In this document: positions 16,686 through 18,617 of the stretch, one piece after another
Layout: the number at the start of each line of letters is the position of its first letter
Position numbering within the stretch: the first letter of the stretch is position 1
Notes under the pieces: generated by a model
Seen by the model: only the letters and a program-made list of their open reading frames with translations
Databases searched by the model: none
Told to the model about the DNA's origin: nothing
Position numbers and translations under genes: made by a program
Origin: Rhizopus sp. PT2906
Lineage: Eukaryota > Mucoromycota > Mucoromycetes > Mucorales > Rhizopodaceae
Direction of reading: 5' to 3'
NCBI GenBank assembly: GCA_025529335.1
Contig: JAMYHX010000667.1
Location: forward strand, 1 to 18,617
Length of the DNA: 18,617 nt

Positions 16686-18561
16686 ATGCAAGCTTTCTTC
16701 ATACTAGGTCTACTTTTGCTTTGCCTGCATTATCTTGTGAAAGTCGATGCTATAACTTTGAGTGGACGTATATATACAGGTACATAACTCTTAAGAGACG
16801 TTGGAATGAAATATAAAGCGTTTCCTTCTATAGTGTGTGCATACTTAAATAGTCAAGTCTATTGCTATGGAGGGAATCAAACGCCAAATAGTCAACCGCA
16901 TACTGACACAACACTTTATGCTCTTAATTTAAACAAGACACAGCAGCTTGACCAACTGGATTGGGAGCCTGTCAAAGTAAAAAATGAGTTTGATCCTGAA
17001 GAAAGGCTTCAGCCCCAATTTACAGTACTTTCCAACGGAAACCAACTTTTGATCGAAGGAGGTGGTTTAACAAACAACACAATTATCTACGATGCCCGAG
17101 AAAACACTTGGCAGTCCATTCCCAATAACTCACAGATCGTAAATACAGACACTGGGTAAGATTTTTTTTTTAAAAAAAAATAAGACAGGCAGTATCTAAA
17201 AACATCATAGGGGTAATGGAGTTACAGTCAATCTACCGTTACCCACTGGTGATACAGTTCTCTTCTTTAGAGGAGTAGTTGATGGTAACCCTCTCGGCTG
17301 CTTTGTATATTCTTATTTAATAGCATACAATGTTACATCTATGGTAGCTAAAAGAGATGTTCACGTTGCATCATTGTATTGACTTGCCACATTTTAGACA
17401 TATGGCAATTTTACTGCTAAAATGAATACGCCAACATGTGTCATTAAAGAGGGTGCTTCAGCTACTCTTGTTCCAAAAAGTGGTATTCTTTATTTTTTTG
17501 GAGGAAAGAATACCGGTAGCTATTCTGTTATTGGCGCTTACTCGGACTTTACAACAGGGACTACATTTGATACTAAAAGTGGAATATGGTCACAGAGCAA
17601 CTATACCTCAAATAATGGGCAATTTCCTTCACCAAGAATTCAACTCACTACTATACTTGGTACGAATAATGATTTTTTTTAGATTAATTCAATTTATAAC
17701 CCTTTAATAGCGCCAAATTCACGGCATATTATTTTATATGGTGGACAAAATGACAATGGAGGTATACTTAGTCTCTGAATACATACAATAGACGATGCTG
17801 ACTCTCTTATAGTTGTCTCTGATTATCTTTATACACTCAACCTTGATAACAACACCTGGACACATGTCAATCTGAATGCAACTGGCCAGGTCCTCACAAG
17901 GGCATTTCATTCAGGTACTCTAGTTTAACACTTTGCCATTATTCTTGAACTTATACATCTGTAGCTGTTCTTGTAAATACAACACTTTTTATTCTTTTTG
18001 GATACCAGACTAATGGGATACTAGCTCCTGGTTCTATTGCGCTTAATGTATCCGATGTGGCAAACATACAATTACTGAATCAATATTCGCCTAATATTGC
18101 AAATATTACCATAGAACAACAACCAGGTGCCTCTGCAACCACCACGCCTGGATCCATTCTGCCATCAAAAAGCTTGTTTGCTGGAGCAAAAGCTGGTATA
18201 GCTATTGGTGTCATCATTGGAGTAAGTATAACTGAAGAAGCTAAAAGATTTCCATTCACGGCGTGAGTGACTGTAGGCAGCGGCAATTTTTGGTGTAGCT
18301 TTCTTATTATATCGCAAAAGAGCGAAAAGACTGGCTCAATCAGCCTATCAAGCTCAAAAGGAAGAAGATATAAAGGATCCTGATGCTTTAGATTGGGACA
18401 AGATTGAAAATGAACACCTTGAACTTAAGAGACCTCCGGCACTAAATCAACTTAAGACTAACTCTAGTCTGTTACGATTAACACCAGACGCTGACCCTAA
18501 TAGCACGTACAGCATTCATAAGGCAGAAGATATATCACAAACACCAGATGCGCGTCTCTAA
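16686..18561 (+). CDS. type I membrane protein with extracellular kelch repeats
   Basis: Eight exons: 16686-16779, 16834-17155, 17211-17343, 17398-17659, 17711-17761, 17813-17914, 17965-18221, 18277-18561 (1506 nt, 501 aa). Introns 50-55 nt, all GT-AG. MQAFFILGLLLLCLHYLVKV is a signal peptide with likely cleavage after VDA. Kelch blades follow, each with its hydrophobic strand and Gly pair: QVYCYGG (about 45), LLIEGGG, ILYFFGGK, HIILYGGQ and a weaker FILFGYQ, with W residues one half-blade later (TWQSI, IWSQ, TWTHV). The ectodomain has many N-x-S/T sites, fitting glycosylation. A Ser/Thr/Pro linker leads to one membrane helix (about 397-419, split by the last intron) ending LLYRKRAKR, then a polar 80-residue cytoplasmic tail. 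Such kelch/galactose-oxidase-like surface proteins are frequent in Mucorales; ligand unknown. The first acceptor could instead be 16818 (39-nt intron), also in phase. Confidence 0.88.
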
Positions 18562-18617
18562 TTTCTTTGTAGACACGTATTACAAATAAGAAATGCATAA
18601 TAGACTCTGTCAACTAT
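18562..18617. other. 3' flank of the kelch gene
   Basis: Start of the 3' UTR; an AATAAG-like hexamer at about 18585 is a weak poly(A) candidate. Window ends here. Confidence 0.3.

Overview
The window is eukaryotic nuclear DNA, AT-rich, with many 37-81 nt introns, most with GT..AG ends. It most likely comes from a mucoralean fungus (Mucoromycota). The basis is intron size and style, the gene types, and several decayed pieces resembling gene and transposase families that I recall as greatly multiplied in Mucorales. No database search was possible.

Layout. At 1-489 (+) is the 3' end of a C2H2 zinc-finger protein. From 490 to 5259 there is no intact gene, but there are broken copies of two apparently lineage-expanded families: 2735-3315 on + and 3453-4423 on -. 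Then come three complete, spliced housekeeping-type genes. An 8-exon mitochondrial D-2-hydroxyglutarate dehydrogenase-like flavoenzyme (5260-7236, -, 528 aa) is followed, after a 2.1 kb gene-poor gap with a LINE tail, by an 8-exon major facilitator transporter (9316-11038, +, 438 aa). That transporter is convergent with a 6-exon mitochondrial carrier of the thiamine pyrophosphate type (11499-12813, -, 330 aa). The stretch 13565-16180 is a graveyard of mobile or repeated sequence: a decayed spliced gene, a terminal-repeat-like motif, a 5'-truncated LINE end and a DDE transposase relic. The right end carries a complete 8-exon type I membrane kelch protein (16686-18561, +, 501 aa) and a possible 68-aa two-exon small membrane protein upstream on -.

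The intact genes do not form a pathway or cluster. Two are probably mitochondrial (2-hydroxyacid oxidation; cofactor import), one is a transporter and one a cell-surface kelch protein. Their reading frames were rebuilt by hand: every join keeps frame and restores a family motif across the junction, and each total length is a multiple of three.

Most notable observations: a GC-AG intron in the carrier gene; a 31-nt perfect inverted repeat 6.3 kb apart flanking the transporter and carrier genes; two copies of the same LINE 3' end; a transposase relic abutting a LINE fragment; and a usually conserved lysine that appears to be threonine in the dehydrogenase. No CRISPR, rRNA, tRNA or operon was seen.
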